Position numbers and translations under genes: made by a program. Under the pieces are notes generated by a model that saw only the letters and a program-made list of their open reading frames with translations, had not been told where the DNA came from and did no database searches. From contig OZ245997.1 in assembly GCA_965230195.1 (NCBI GenBank), forward strand, positions 1,178,001 through 1,242,000: 64,000 nucleotides of DNA, in the 5' to 3' direction. Origin of the DNA: Putridiphycobacter sp965230195 (lineage in GTDB: Bacteria > Bacteroidota > Bacteroidia > Flavobacteriales_D > Crocinitomicaceae). Every line of letters begins with the position of its first letter. Positions within the stretch are counted from its first letter, which is position 1. This document shows positions 23,156 through 33,129 of this stretch, in pieces.

Positions 23156-23547
23156 AGCGATGTTTGGAAAGAGCACACCGAGCCGTGGACAGCAACGTCG
23201 ACGGATGCCGCAAGTCAAGATCATTACACAGAGAAATGACTTGACCACATGATTATCAGTAGCAAAAAAATTTGTGCCTGAAATAAGAGACCTGATACCT
23301 TCCAGGGAGATAGACGTCCGGAATAGAAGATGTCTTTCGTCTCTGCCGTTTGTAGCACAGTTGTACAGAATCGTGTAAAACGCACTATAAACCCGTTCTC
23401 TCTATTTGATCGCGCCTTACGCTAGAGAGCACAACTGTTGGGGTATCGGGAGAGACGCAGGATAGAACTTAGAGCTTTAAAGGACGAATGATCGTCATCA
23501 CACTTTAAGAGTGATACAGAAGTCGCTGTCATCGGATGATGTCGGCT
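23156..23547. other. intergenic between convergent genes
   Basis: 392 nt between the stop of the KEA antiporter and the stop of the RRM-like gene on the other strand. No coding frame with splice support and no tRNA-like fold was seen. A sequence near 23300 superficially like the start of U1 snRNA was rejected. Confidence 0.4.
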
Positions 23548-24867
23548 CTATCGTTCCTTTTCATCGAAAAACTGTGGGACGACGCGTTCCAGTTTCTCCA
23601 GCTTCTTCATCTCTCTATCGATCCAGTCTTTCTGACGGACATGTAGATCTTGCTGAAAGGCGTAGGACTCGAGTTTCCAGTCACCACGCATCGCCATCAT
23701 ACCGTCCAGAATTCTCCGAATCTTCGCACAACGCTTCTTCTTCTCTTCAGTACAGGAGGACAGATCGATGACGTGCGTCTTGGAGTAGAGTGCAGGATCC
23801 ATTTCACGCATTTTCAGACAGAAGACAGATTCGATGGCACGATCGAAGATGCCTTCGAATCCGCGCGGGGGTCCAAATCGAAAGATGTCTGCTTCGGCCG
23901 GACGGGGAGAGCGTCCCATGATGAAGAGAAAGTTCTTCATGTCCTCTGCGAAGGAGGCGGCCCTTTCGGCAGAACTGATTTCTACGAAAGCGGTACTCGA
24001 CTCCTGTCCTGTCACTGGACACTCCAGTCGACGGATGTTGCCACAGTAGTCAGCCACCTCGACAGCATTTCGGATCTGCTCGTTCTTGAGCTCGGTTGAT
24101 ACGCCTTTGAACACGACGGTTCGCGATTTGGGCAGCTGTACTGGAGTTTGGAAGACAGCTTCGAGTGCTGCGATGTCCACGTGGGACTTGTACTCGATCA
24201 GCTCTTTGCAGATGCTTTTGACATAGACATCACACAGCCTCTTCTTCGACAGTGCCAGCCACTTCTGCATCTGTCTCCATTCCAAGGCCACATCGTACTC
24301 AAACGTGTTTGGCTGGCAGAAGTGTGGCGGCACACCGTGATCTAGAATGTATCCTGGGAGGTCATTCTTTCCCCAAAGAGGCTCTAATCTCTGAGGAAAG
24401 TGGCTGAGAATTGGACGGGGAAGGGGCGATCCCGGACAGTCTAGGTAGAGCGTCTCCAGCTGGAGCATTCCTTTGATGGCGCTCTCGAACGAATCGAACT
24501 CGATGCAGCCGTGGCCAGTTCGCAGCGTAAGGGATTCGATTGGGACTTTGGCGAAACGCACGGCATCGACGCCACTGAGGTGTTGCGTCAGTTCGTTCGC
24601 AAGTTGAGCGTCATCGAAGGTCGATCCAAGATTGCTGATGCAGACCTTCGTGCCGAACACTTTTCCGCAGTAGACTCCGCGAGCGAAACGCTGCTCCAAG
24701 AGTTTAACGATATCGGGATGATCGTCAAAGTCCGATAGGTCATCGTCGTCGACGACGTTAGGCGTTTCCTCTCTATCCGTCAGTGTTCGTTCGCTATTCT
24801 CATTCTCGACGCGTGCTTGTTTCGGGTAACGGATCGATCCAGGAATCGAGCAACTCGGCGATAACAT
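23548..24867 (-). CDS. RRM-like RNA-binding protein, intronless
   Basis: Single exon, about 440 residues from ATG 24867; the open frame extends upstream without another ATG. Two regions look like RNA-recognition motifs: GTKVCISNLGSTFDDAQLAN with GCIEFDSFESAIKGM, and SRTVVFKGVSTELKNEQIRN with AFVEISSAERAASFAEDM. Both show an RNP2-like strand, a helix, an RNP1-like strand and a second helix. The first 60 residues are acidic, and the last 50 are a charged helix (MKKLEKLERVVPQFF). No specific family is recognised. It starts 39 nt after the stop of the thiamine gene on the same strand. Absence of introns is unusual for this window. Confidence 0.6.
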   Translation of the reverse strand: MLSPSCSIPGSIRYPKQARVENENSERTLTDREETPNVVDDDDLSDFDDHPDIVKLLEQRFARGVYCGKVFGTKVCISNLGSTFDDAQLANELTQHLSGVDAVRFAKVPIESLTLRTGHGCIEFDSFESAIKGMLQLETLYLDCPGSPLPRPILSHFPQRLEPLWGKNDLPGYILDHGVPPHFCQPNTFEYDVALEWRQMQKWLALSKKRLCDVYVKSICKELIEYKSHVDIAALEAVFQTPVQLPKSRTVVFKGVSTELKNEQIRNAVEVADYCGNIRRLECPVTGQESSTAFVEISSAERAASFAEDMKNFLFIMGRSPRPAEADIFRFGPPRGFEGIFDRAIESVFCLKMREMDPALYSKTHVIDLSSCTEEKKKRCAKIRRILDGMMAMRGDWKLESYAFQQDLHVRQKDWIDREMKKLEKLERVVPQFFDEKER

Positions 24868-24905
24868 CGCGCGTAATGCAATCGTGTCGTACGACGAATC
24901 GTCGA

Positions 24906-27893
24906 TCAAGAAAGGCGCGATGAGGTGACTGATGGACGAGCGATGTCGATTCTGGATCGCAACCTCGATGTCTTCTCTGAGACGTTCTCCGAGTCGAAGA
25001 TCGCTGAGATCACAGCGACACCATCCGATCCGGCATCGATGATCTCGTCGATATTCTCCTCGGTGATACCTCCGATCGCAACGATCGGAATCGAAACTGC
25101 TTCTCGAATCGATCGCAGCCGATCGACACCGACGATTGAGGAGTCTTTCGACGGTGTTGCGTACATAGAGCCGACGCCTAGATAATCGGCACCAGCGCTC
25201 TCTGCCGCCAGCGCTTCCTGCACTGTTTTTGCAGAAACTCCTAGAATCTTATCGGGACCGATCAGTCGTCGCGTTTCGGCTGCTGGCAGATCCTCCTATG
25301 GGAGATCAAAATAACATTGTCGGATCTGGCTCAGGAACCGGAAGTATTTGTGTACCTGTCCGACATGGATACCGTCAGCATCAGCGGCGATGGCCACATC
25401 GACCCTGTCGTTGACGATCACTGGCACTCCATGTTGTTCCGCCTCTTCCATCGCGACTTTAACGCAATCTAAGAAGTGAGACGCATCACTATCCTTGTCT
25501 CTGATCTGCAGAATAGTCACGCCTCCATCAATAGCCCCTCTCACAGCTTCTCTAAAGCTCCGCTTGTGCTTCTCGTTGTACCTCTGATCCGTGATTCCAT
25601 AGAGACATAGACTGAACGCTGTCCGAAAAGACCGTCTTTTTGGCCAACGATGTAACCGATAGCCATGATGGAATGGCAGCTGTGTGCCTTGACCGATGTC
25701 CATTTCTAGACTGCCGCCCAATGCGTCTTGTAGATAGAAGATGGCATGTCGAATGGCAACCAATGGTACCATGCCTTGAGCCAGATAGGATGCGATCGCC
25801 GATGACAATGTGCATCCGGTTCCGTGCAATCGCTGCGTTTCGATGAACGCGTGTTCCAGAATGTGCACATCCCTTCCATCGAAGATCACGTCGTGGACCC
25901 TCTTCGATTCCGGCATGTGGCCTCCCTTCACGACAACCATTTGTGGACCTGCTCGATGGATGCAACGGGCGGCTGATTCCATATCGTCAAGCGAAGTGAT
26001 TCTCTGTCCACTCAGGATCTCAGCTTCGTGGATATTGGGCGTCACCACTGTCGCCAGTGGAAGAAGCTCCTTGATTATCATTTCTGCAACCTGATCTCCA
26101 GTAAGTTTGTCTCCGCTTGTTGCGACCAGCACCGGATCCACCACAACACTTGGCGCTTCATGTTCTCCCAGTTTCTTCACAACAGACCTCAGGGCTTCGG
26201 TAGAAGGCAACATGCCGATCTTGACGGCATCTGTCCCGATGTCTGCACAGCGGCCATTTGCGATTCGGTCAACCTCTGACAGACGTTACCAGAAAGGACA
26301 GCGTCCATTTGGCGTTCTATCTCTCCTGCGGGAATGGAGTGGATGGACTGGACACCGAAGGTGTTCTGCGCCGTGACAGCCGTGATCGCCGTCGTCGCAA
26401 ACGATCCGACTGCCAGGCATGTCTACCAAATCCATCTCCATCAGTCACGACGACGTAGCGATTTAACTAGTGTGTGACCTTGAGATCTGCTTGGATCCCT
26501 GCTCCGCCACCGGAGTCGGAACCCGCGATGACGAGGACACGGGGCACACGGCCAGCCTCATCGAAGAGAAACCGCTGCACTTCTTTCCAGTTCATTGCCT
26601 GAAACACCCGAGGGTTCTCTGCGTCTGGCAAAACAAATAAGAGGTGGATCGAGTGGACGAGGTGGATCGACCATTTGAACTCTCTCGGATGAGCTTCGAG
26701 CTCGTATTTCTCAAACTGCCTGTCGAGATAGATAGCACTTCCACACGAGCGCGTTTCAGAAACGACAGAAGCGTCTGGTCAGCACCGAGAACGATTCCAA
26801 CATCCGCCTGTGCAGAACGAGAAACAGTTTCAGCGATGCTTGATAAGGCCATACGAGAAGAAGGGGTTCCAAGTCCAGGAGAGAATCGCCGATGTAGATC
26901 GTTTGACCTTTCGATCCAGACCTCTTCACCAATAACGTCTTCATCCGCTTCCCCTTCTCCTCGCCGCACTCGATCTCTCTATGCACAGCGGCGACCCTTT
27001 GCCATAGTGTGAAGCCATAAATATGGATGGATACTTCACCAGCCTTCCTGTTGAGAGGCCATTATCGTACTCCAGTTCGTTCGCATGGATGCGAATTCTT
27101 TCGCTGTCCTTTTCCAGAATCACTCTGCACAACAGTGATGCTCTGTTGTAAGAAGAACTGGTGGTGTGAGATGTGCAAGCTTGAGGTTGTTGGATTGGTC
27201 AGTCAGAGAACGCCGGATCCATTCTGCCGACCAGTTGATGCTTAGAACCTCGATTGGTATTCCTTGCTTGGCACACTTCTCGAGCACCTGCACGCATCCA
27301 GGATGCAGTTCTGTTTTTCGGGCGGCCTGCAAAAAGACTTCCTCGTGCACTCCTATTCCGCCGTCGAATGCACGATCGATCATCACAGTGCAGATCGCTG
27401 ACCTTGCAGGACGCGACTCTCTTCGAGTATCCCGACCCACTTCCTTTCGAAGGCGGCCATCTTCGAAATGAAATCTCGAATCATATTCCAATCGAACACA
27501 TCCGTCGACTAGAGAATCCATCGTCGACAGTCGCGCCTTCCACTGAATGGCCTCACCGTGGAATCGATGCATTCTTCGATAAAGGCATCGTATTCTTTTT
27601 GATAGTCTGCTGACACCTTTGCCATCGTTTCCGATCGTTCTTTCGCGTCACTCTGATCAGGGGGCACTCGGTTTAATGAGACAGATATCCAAGATAGCAA
27701 ACGATCGATTCACTGGTGCAAAGGACTCTGAAATGGCTGCAAACTGTCGAGGTATGGAAGATGAGAGGGTGAGCGTCGAGTCATAGTCGACGTAGAGAGC
27801 CCCGACGTCCCTCTCTCCGACAGCGACGTCTGGGCGAAGAGACGAGGACATGTGGAGATCTTTTCGACACGCCGCCTTCGCAGACCGCAGCAT
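24906..27893 (-). CDS. trifunctional thiamine enzyme: HAD-type TMP phosphatase - HMP-P kinase (ThiD) - TMP synthase (ThiE)
   Basis: Eleven exons with fully consistent phases: 27893-27714, 27652-27557, 27508-27403, 27352-27212, 27122-27040, 26974-26855, 26807-26672, 26624-26479, 26422-26290, 26242-25356 and 25295-24906; 805 residues. N-terminal HAD domain as in plant TH2: ALYVDYDSTLT (nucleophile Asp), HPGCVQVLEKCAKQG, EVLSINWSAEWIR, RIRIHANELEYDNGLSTG, IYIGDSLLDLEPLLL and ADVGIVLGADQTL. After a 47-nt intron (26625-26671, ending TTATTTGTTTTGCCAG) the frame enters VFQAMNWKEVQRFL and the ThiD domain (RVLVIAGSDSGGGAGIQADL, TPNIHEAEIL, HGTGCTLSSAIA). ThiE follows (CLYGITDQRY, ILQIRDKDSD, DADGIHVGQ, YLGVGSMYATPSKDS). 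Without that splice, the HAD frame ends in a TGA overlapping ATG 26595, as two genes with an ATGA overlap. TenA, the usual partner of this HAD domain, is absent. The start is tentative. Confidence 0.85.
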
Positions 27894-28537
27894 TCCTTCA
27901 GCGACGCCGATCGTCTTGACACTTCGCTTGGCAGCTGAGCATGCGTTCTTTTGTGGGCAAGGGCAACGTGGAGGGAGACAGCCGACCTTCTGTCGGTGTT
28001 CTTTGACGATCAATGCGTCGACGTCGATCCGAAACGTACGCGACGCTTGGAGACCAGCAACGTAATGTACATGTGATCTCCGTCGTGAGGGCCATTATTC
28101 GGAAACGCATCGTGGCAGTTCGATCGGAGCGGATGGGACCTATAACCAAGAACGAATAAGACATATCGGCCCTCTCAACAGGAATCGTTCAGCACAGCCC
28201 CGATAGAGTCATAAACCTTCTCAGTCATACTTCAGACCGAAGATGGCAAAGAAGAAGCTCCAGTGTCTACTATTTTCCTCTGTGCAAAACCGCTGTGGTT
28301 CGAATCAAAGATACCAATACAAAAATAATCCGTCTGATCGTGCACGTCGAGAAGCAGTTAGTCAAGAGCCTCGTGAAGTGCGGCAACTGCTCTGCTAGAC
28401 ACAGGACGACGAAAGATTTCCATTGGCAAATGCCATGGATGAATCGTTGGCGATCTGAAAAGAAATCGGGCTGCCAATCATGGACACGTGGACGATTGAA
28501 TGGAATGCTCCATCCACCATAGAGAACTCAGTAAGCA
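27894..28537. other. intergenic: promoter of the thiamine gene and 3' region of the BRO1 gene
   Basis: 644 nt between two minus-strand genes. A plus-strand frame at 28295-28522 has no ATG start and no family match. A GGTTCGAATC sequence near 28297 resembles a tRNA T-loop but has no matching stems. Confidence 0.35.
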
Positions 28538-29933
28538 CTACGCCGCGAAATCTGACAAGAGAGTCTCGTCCGTGGCATCGAGATAAGGACAGGCGCTGGT
28601 TTTGACGGCCTGAAAGCCCTTGACAACTGGCAACGCCGCAAACGGTAATATTTTCTGAAGATAGACGGAATCGTTATCCTAGAGAAGCGCCTTAAGAGAA
28701 TCCGGTTGTCAGTTGTATGCACACCGCTTTTGCGTTCTGTATGCGTTCAGTGGTGATGCTGTCGAGGCGATGAACGAATTGGTTGAGGTGTTCGCTCGCA
28801 AATCCTTTATTGCGAAGCTTCTCCAGAATCGATGCTGTCTGCTCCAAACGTGGAATCTCCATACCGATCTCATTGCTCTGACGGGCATGAATAGCCGAAT
28901 AGTGTTGGCAGATTGCATCAAGCAGCCAACTCTTTCGCTCCATCGTAGGCTACAAATCAGTCTTCCGTGAGGGAGACGGACAATGGATCGAAACCGACCT
29001 TCCACGAACGGTCCGCCACTGTTCCCGTGGGAAGACCATTAAGCTGCCGCAGTACATCGGCATACATCAGGGAACCACGTTTGGCGCATTGAGCCACGAC
29101 GGATGCCTGTTTCTTATCTTTTATCGCTGTCCAAACGACACATTCCTGAGCCTGAGTTAACATCAGTGTCTCCGCAATCTCCAGAGACTCGGGTGAGAGA
29201 TCGGAAGGCTTTGGATTCCCAATCTGCATCCAAACAATGAGATCGCATCACCTGAACGGAACATCACCTTTGCTGCTACTCTTCGCAGTTCTGAAAAGAC
29301 AGAGGCGGATTCCTGCGGCTCGTTGTTCCGTTCAGAGTTTTCTGTGTTGGAGTAGAGATTACTTGGAACAGTCTGGCAACGGCGACTCCTTGCTTATCCG
29401 AATGGGATTCGTTGCTCGTCTGTATGGCCTGCTGCGAAAGCAGAGCTGCAAGGTTAAAAAGGATAGCCGCCTTTTCGAGATGGATATCCCCTTTTGTGTA
29501 TACCCTTCTCGCCGATGTGGAATTGGTCCAGGAGAAGGAAAGGATAATTTTGGGTTCATCCGAGTCAGCTGTGGGCAGTCTCTCCAGCGCACAGAGGGAA
29601 CGGTAGTACCTGCAGAGTATTCTTGTATCGAACAGGAGTGAAACGGCATTACGTTGCAAAGACTTCCTTATCTGCATCGCCATTTGGCTCAGCATCGACA
29701 ACAGCAAGCACCTTCATTCGTTTTTGGTTCAGGGCATCCAAATATTCGCGAGCATCGGAGAGGCGTTCGGGCCCATGTTCCTTTAGTATATATTCTGAGA
29801 TGGGCAGTTTTAAGTCGCATTTCGTGGAGTGTTTAAAGTAGAAACAGTTGTATTCTGCGGAATTGGACAAGCAGAGTAAGGCAGAAGACGAGAGGGACAG
29901 TCGACCGAAGCCGCTGAGTTTTCTGGAAGACAT
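28538..29933 (-). CDS. BRO1-domain protein (BROX/ALIX-like)
   Basis: BRO1 domains bind ESCRT-III CHMP4/Snf7 in membrane remodelling. Six exons: 29933-29653, 29609-29363, 29312-29268, 29223-28999, 28949-28725 and 28678-28538; introns of 43 to 50 nt; 387 residues, about the length of a lone BRO1 domain. Landmarks are YYRSLCALERLP, LSFSWTNSTS, HLEKAAILFNLAALLSQQA, DLSPESLEIAETLML, TQAQECVVWTAI, and at the end NDSVYLQKILPFAALPVV with KGFQAVK. There is no C-terminal proline-rich or V domain, so it is closer to BROX than to ALIX. Exon 3 is only 45 nt. Confidence 0.88.
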
Positions 29934-30527
29934 ATCGGAGACGCAAGTGAAGTCGAAAAGTGGAGACGACGCTCAGTGAATCTGTCGATTCGCTAACAAT
30001 CTATAAACAGCGCTGCGTGATAAGTCATTAAAAGCAAGGCGGGTGAAAACGCGAAGGCAACAGAGTCGAAGCGGCAAGAGTGTCGTGCTGAAGATGGATG
30101 GATGATTTGATGTCACACGGCTGCCACTCGATATCGTGTGGCAGCTAGTTCGTTAGCTGGAGCTCAGTGCAATCGACAACTGTTTCTACAGAAAACGCCG
30201 CGGAGTTTCTGTTGTCCGTTGGTATATTCGCCGCCTCTCGATTCTCGGCTGTTCTTGGGATGAATGTCGAGTTTCGAATGTTTCAGTGTGGAGCGACGAA
30301 GGAAGCTGCACGAATAGCTGAATGCACAGAGAGTGTCTGTCGTCTAAACGCCTTCCAACATTCGGGCAGTGTGCGCAAGCAATTTACATAAGAGGAATCA
30401 GTTACCCCATTACAAATCGTCTCGCCAACGTCATCGCATATTTGGCTTAATATCCGTTGTCGCAACCAAGATCAAAACCACTGTACAATGAGGTGCAATC
30501 CAAAGCAGTTTCGGTTTCTAGGCATAG
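29934..30527. other. intergenic with a short hairpin
   Basis: 594 nt between two minus-strand genes: BRO1 promoter and 3' region of the MATH-RING gene. An 8-bp inverted repeat (GCTGCCAC / GTGGCAGC) with a 10-nt loop lies at about 30119-30144. A plus-strand open frame at 30167-30391 lacks an ATG and family resemblance. Confidence 0.35.
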
Positions 30528-32067
30528 TCGCTGATCTTGTAGTCTGCTCTGACATCACACACGGGGCATTTTGTGCTATTTCTGTAGTACATCTCACAAC
30601 ACTCCGCGCAAAAACACTTGTGAGAACTGCGAGGTACAATGTCATCTGTAAAAGAAGTCTAGATAATGCGAAGATTGTCTTACGTCTTTCCATGAAGGAA
30701 CCCGGATGTCTGTTCTTTAATCTGACAGACGAGACACATCGGCTTTGTTACACTCTCTGCAGCTACCTGTTGAGTGAGCGACGAGAGTTAGTATCTAGTG
30801 ATATCCGAGTTCACTCACTTCAAGGTGCGAGGACTCCGCGATGCTGAACGATATCTTGACGATGATAGTGAACCAGCCATCGTCAAGGAATCCTTGCATT
30901 GGATTGTCGATTAGTTCTCTCATATTAAAGAAATCACTCCAGCCCCAGCCAGAATGGCCAGAAGGGAACGTGTGCATGTGCTCTTCGGCATCCGCTTGTT
31001 TGAGATTGCTCTCAGACAATGGCAATGCGCACCTCTGACGACGCTTAGATCGTTGGATCTTTTGTTGGCAAGAGTGACCTTGAAGTTGGCCTCCAGGGGA
31101 AGATGGGTCTTGCAAAAGAGAAGAACGCGGCAGTCCTCTCCATTCAAAGCCGTTTCGCGACGCTCCAGTTTCAAATTCCTATACGCGCATACGACGATTC
31201 CAACCATTAAACTGTCCCCGAGCATGGACGAATGCTATCACCAGATTGTGCTGCCGATATGGATGTCGTCCGAAATCGCATCCGAAAAGCGGATCTCCTC
31301 TAAACAACGCAATTCCCACTAGCAGCACTCCCTCTTTCGTATCCAGCGCTTTTTTGACCTTACTGTGCTTGTACATGTCGGCCCTATGATTTTTTTGCTG
31401 AATCTATGGTTGTCCGGCGTCACCTGTCCAAGCTGCACAACGAAGACAAAGCTGTCTCCCAAAAGATAACCAGCAGTTGCGTCCTTGACGCTTGAAGACA
31501 GAGAGATATCAGAAAACCCTTTAGCCAATCCTGGTTTGATCGTGTCCCGCCATCCTGCTCGACCAGTCCCTAACTGTGAGATCATAGCACTTCAGAGATA
31601 CCTTTGGTTATGCTTTTCTTTGAATCCAAATGGTTGACGAGGGTGAATCTGTAGACCGTATCCGAAGGAAGCACACCGTGTAAGATCAAGAATACGGAAA
31701 TCCGTCCGTTTTTGTCTTCTATTTTCAGCCTCCTGCAGACTGAGTGTCAAGAAAAATCCTACGAGTGTTCAAAGAGGAAGTGCGCACCAGTTGCGTTAGG
31801 CAACCGTGAATGCGTCGGATAGGAAATCCTCAACACTCGCGTCGAAAAAGTATCTGTGAATGCGGCACTGCTCGAGAGCATCACGGAGAAAGCTCGTTGA
31901 TTTATACGAACACACTTCGTAGCTTCCGGATCGGCGTTCCGTCTGAAGGGTGTAGGAATAATTCACGTCATTGCTTGTAGAGCTTCGACCTAAAGCAATG
32001 CACCTGAATAACTACAACAAACGTACTGCCGAGAAAGGGTCTGTGCACATGTAATATTCTCCGCCAT
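30528..32067 (-). CDS. MATH-MATH-RING protein, probable E3 ubiquitin ligase
   Basis: Multi-exon gene. Start ATG 32067 (MAENITCAQTLSR) with a 44-nt first intron. The first MATH/TRAF-like domain includes RLKIEDKNGRISVFLILH and ATAGYLLGDSFVFVVQL near 31480. The second includes CRVLLFCKTHLPLEANF near 31100 and WSDFFNMRELID, MQGFLDDGWFTIIVKISF near 30880. The C-terminus is a RING finger: KPMCLVCQIKEQTSGFL, then after a 5'-GTAAGAC intron HGKTSHKCFCAEC and NSTKCPVCD. The HGKTSH spacing matches the MDM2-type RING. MATH domains recognise substrates and RINGs recruit E2 enzymes, so ubiquitin ligase activity is the natural inference. The exon join around 31750-31830 is not resolved. Confidence 0.75.
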
Positions 32068-33129
32068 TTTCTTGACGTCTATCAGTTAACACACAGCTGT
32101 ATGGATGTCTAGGTCGACGGCGAAAGGGATGTGATAACGACGCAGCGTCGAAACAATTCGCTTTTTTAGACACGCGCGAAAAGAGGTTGGATGCGGTTAT
32201 CTCTCACAGGAAAGTGGCAGGCAGTACAGTAGTTGGCTTAGTGTGGCAGACGTGCGGTAAAATCAAACGTAGAATCGTTTCCAAGGCTTACGCGGAAAAG
32301 AAATTCAAAAAAGATCATGTCACGTCAGTTCGAACACGAAAAAGACATATGCACCCATAATATCTTCTGTATCGACGTGTGACAGCCCGAAGCTGACGAC
32401 GCGTCTTAGCTAGTGGTAAGCGTATCCACTTCTTCCATCGCAGATTTTGTTAGAGATTTCTTCCGTACCTATCGTTTACGGTTTCGTTCTTGTTGATCTG
32501 CTTATTGTCACCAGTTCGTTACTGTTGGGATTGTAGCCAACAGCCATAATGCGTGCCTGCTTGGTGCATGCCTAGATGGACGGGTGGATCGATGGGAGAT
32601 AGAAGAATATAAGATGTGTGGCCTCTGAGGGCCAAATAACGCAGCCGGAATTGAGGAGAAGGGCTCTGTATTTGATCAGTGTCCGGGTGCTCGAACGCGA
32701 CGCACCTCGACATTTAAGGCGAGGTTTGTTCTGGTAGAGGGTTGTCACATATCATATCTTAAGCCAACCATCCGGCAGTTCGAAGGAAAGATACCGAATC
32801 AGCATAACTTCTTTTTTCTTTCTCTGCGCTTTCTTACGGCCTCCCGTTGCTTTGCGTTTGTGCAACGTCCTGCGTGTGATGCCTAGAATGAAAAGAGGTC
32901 ACGAAACAGGCAAAACATGATGCCTTAAAGGAAGAACTGCGCACCCATTGTATCACAGTAGAAACGATAGCATTGCCTTCTTGATTTAGAATACTGCCTT
33001 AGCACATCAACTCTTGTTTTTGAGCAGGATCATTACTCAGTTAAAATCACACATAAGGATATGTATGTCTTTGTACAATCTAACAACCACAAGATGACGA
33101 GTCCTCTCGGCCTTCATCTGGTCGACGGA
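32068..33129. other. gene-poor spacer beside the retroelement
   Basis: About 1.06 kb with frequent stops in all frames and no convincing exon, tRNA or repeat. The right part may be the 3' remnant of the Penelope-like element. No GIY-YIG endonuclease motif could be found here on the minus strand. Confidence 0.35.

Noticed and set aside
23295..23330. Possible U1 snRNA 5' end
   Set aside because: Only a loose resemblance; the region complementary to 5' splice sites (ACTTACCT) is absent.
24906..26595. Separate ThiD-ThiE gene starting at ATG 26595
   Set aside because: Possible, but the upstream HAD exon splices in frame into the same exon through an intron with an excellent pyrimidine tract, and the codons before the ATG are coding-like. 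The fusion is preferred.
28285..28310. tRNA-like T-loop sequence GGTTCGAATC
   Set aside because: The flanking bases do not form a T-stem, and no acceptor, D or anticodon arm can be drawn.
32068..33129. GIY-YIG endonuclease downstream of the retroelement RT
   Set aside because: Looked for on the minus strand after the RT stop; no matching motif was seen.
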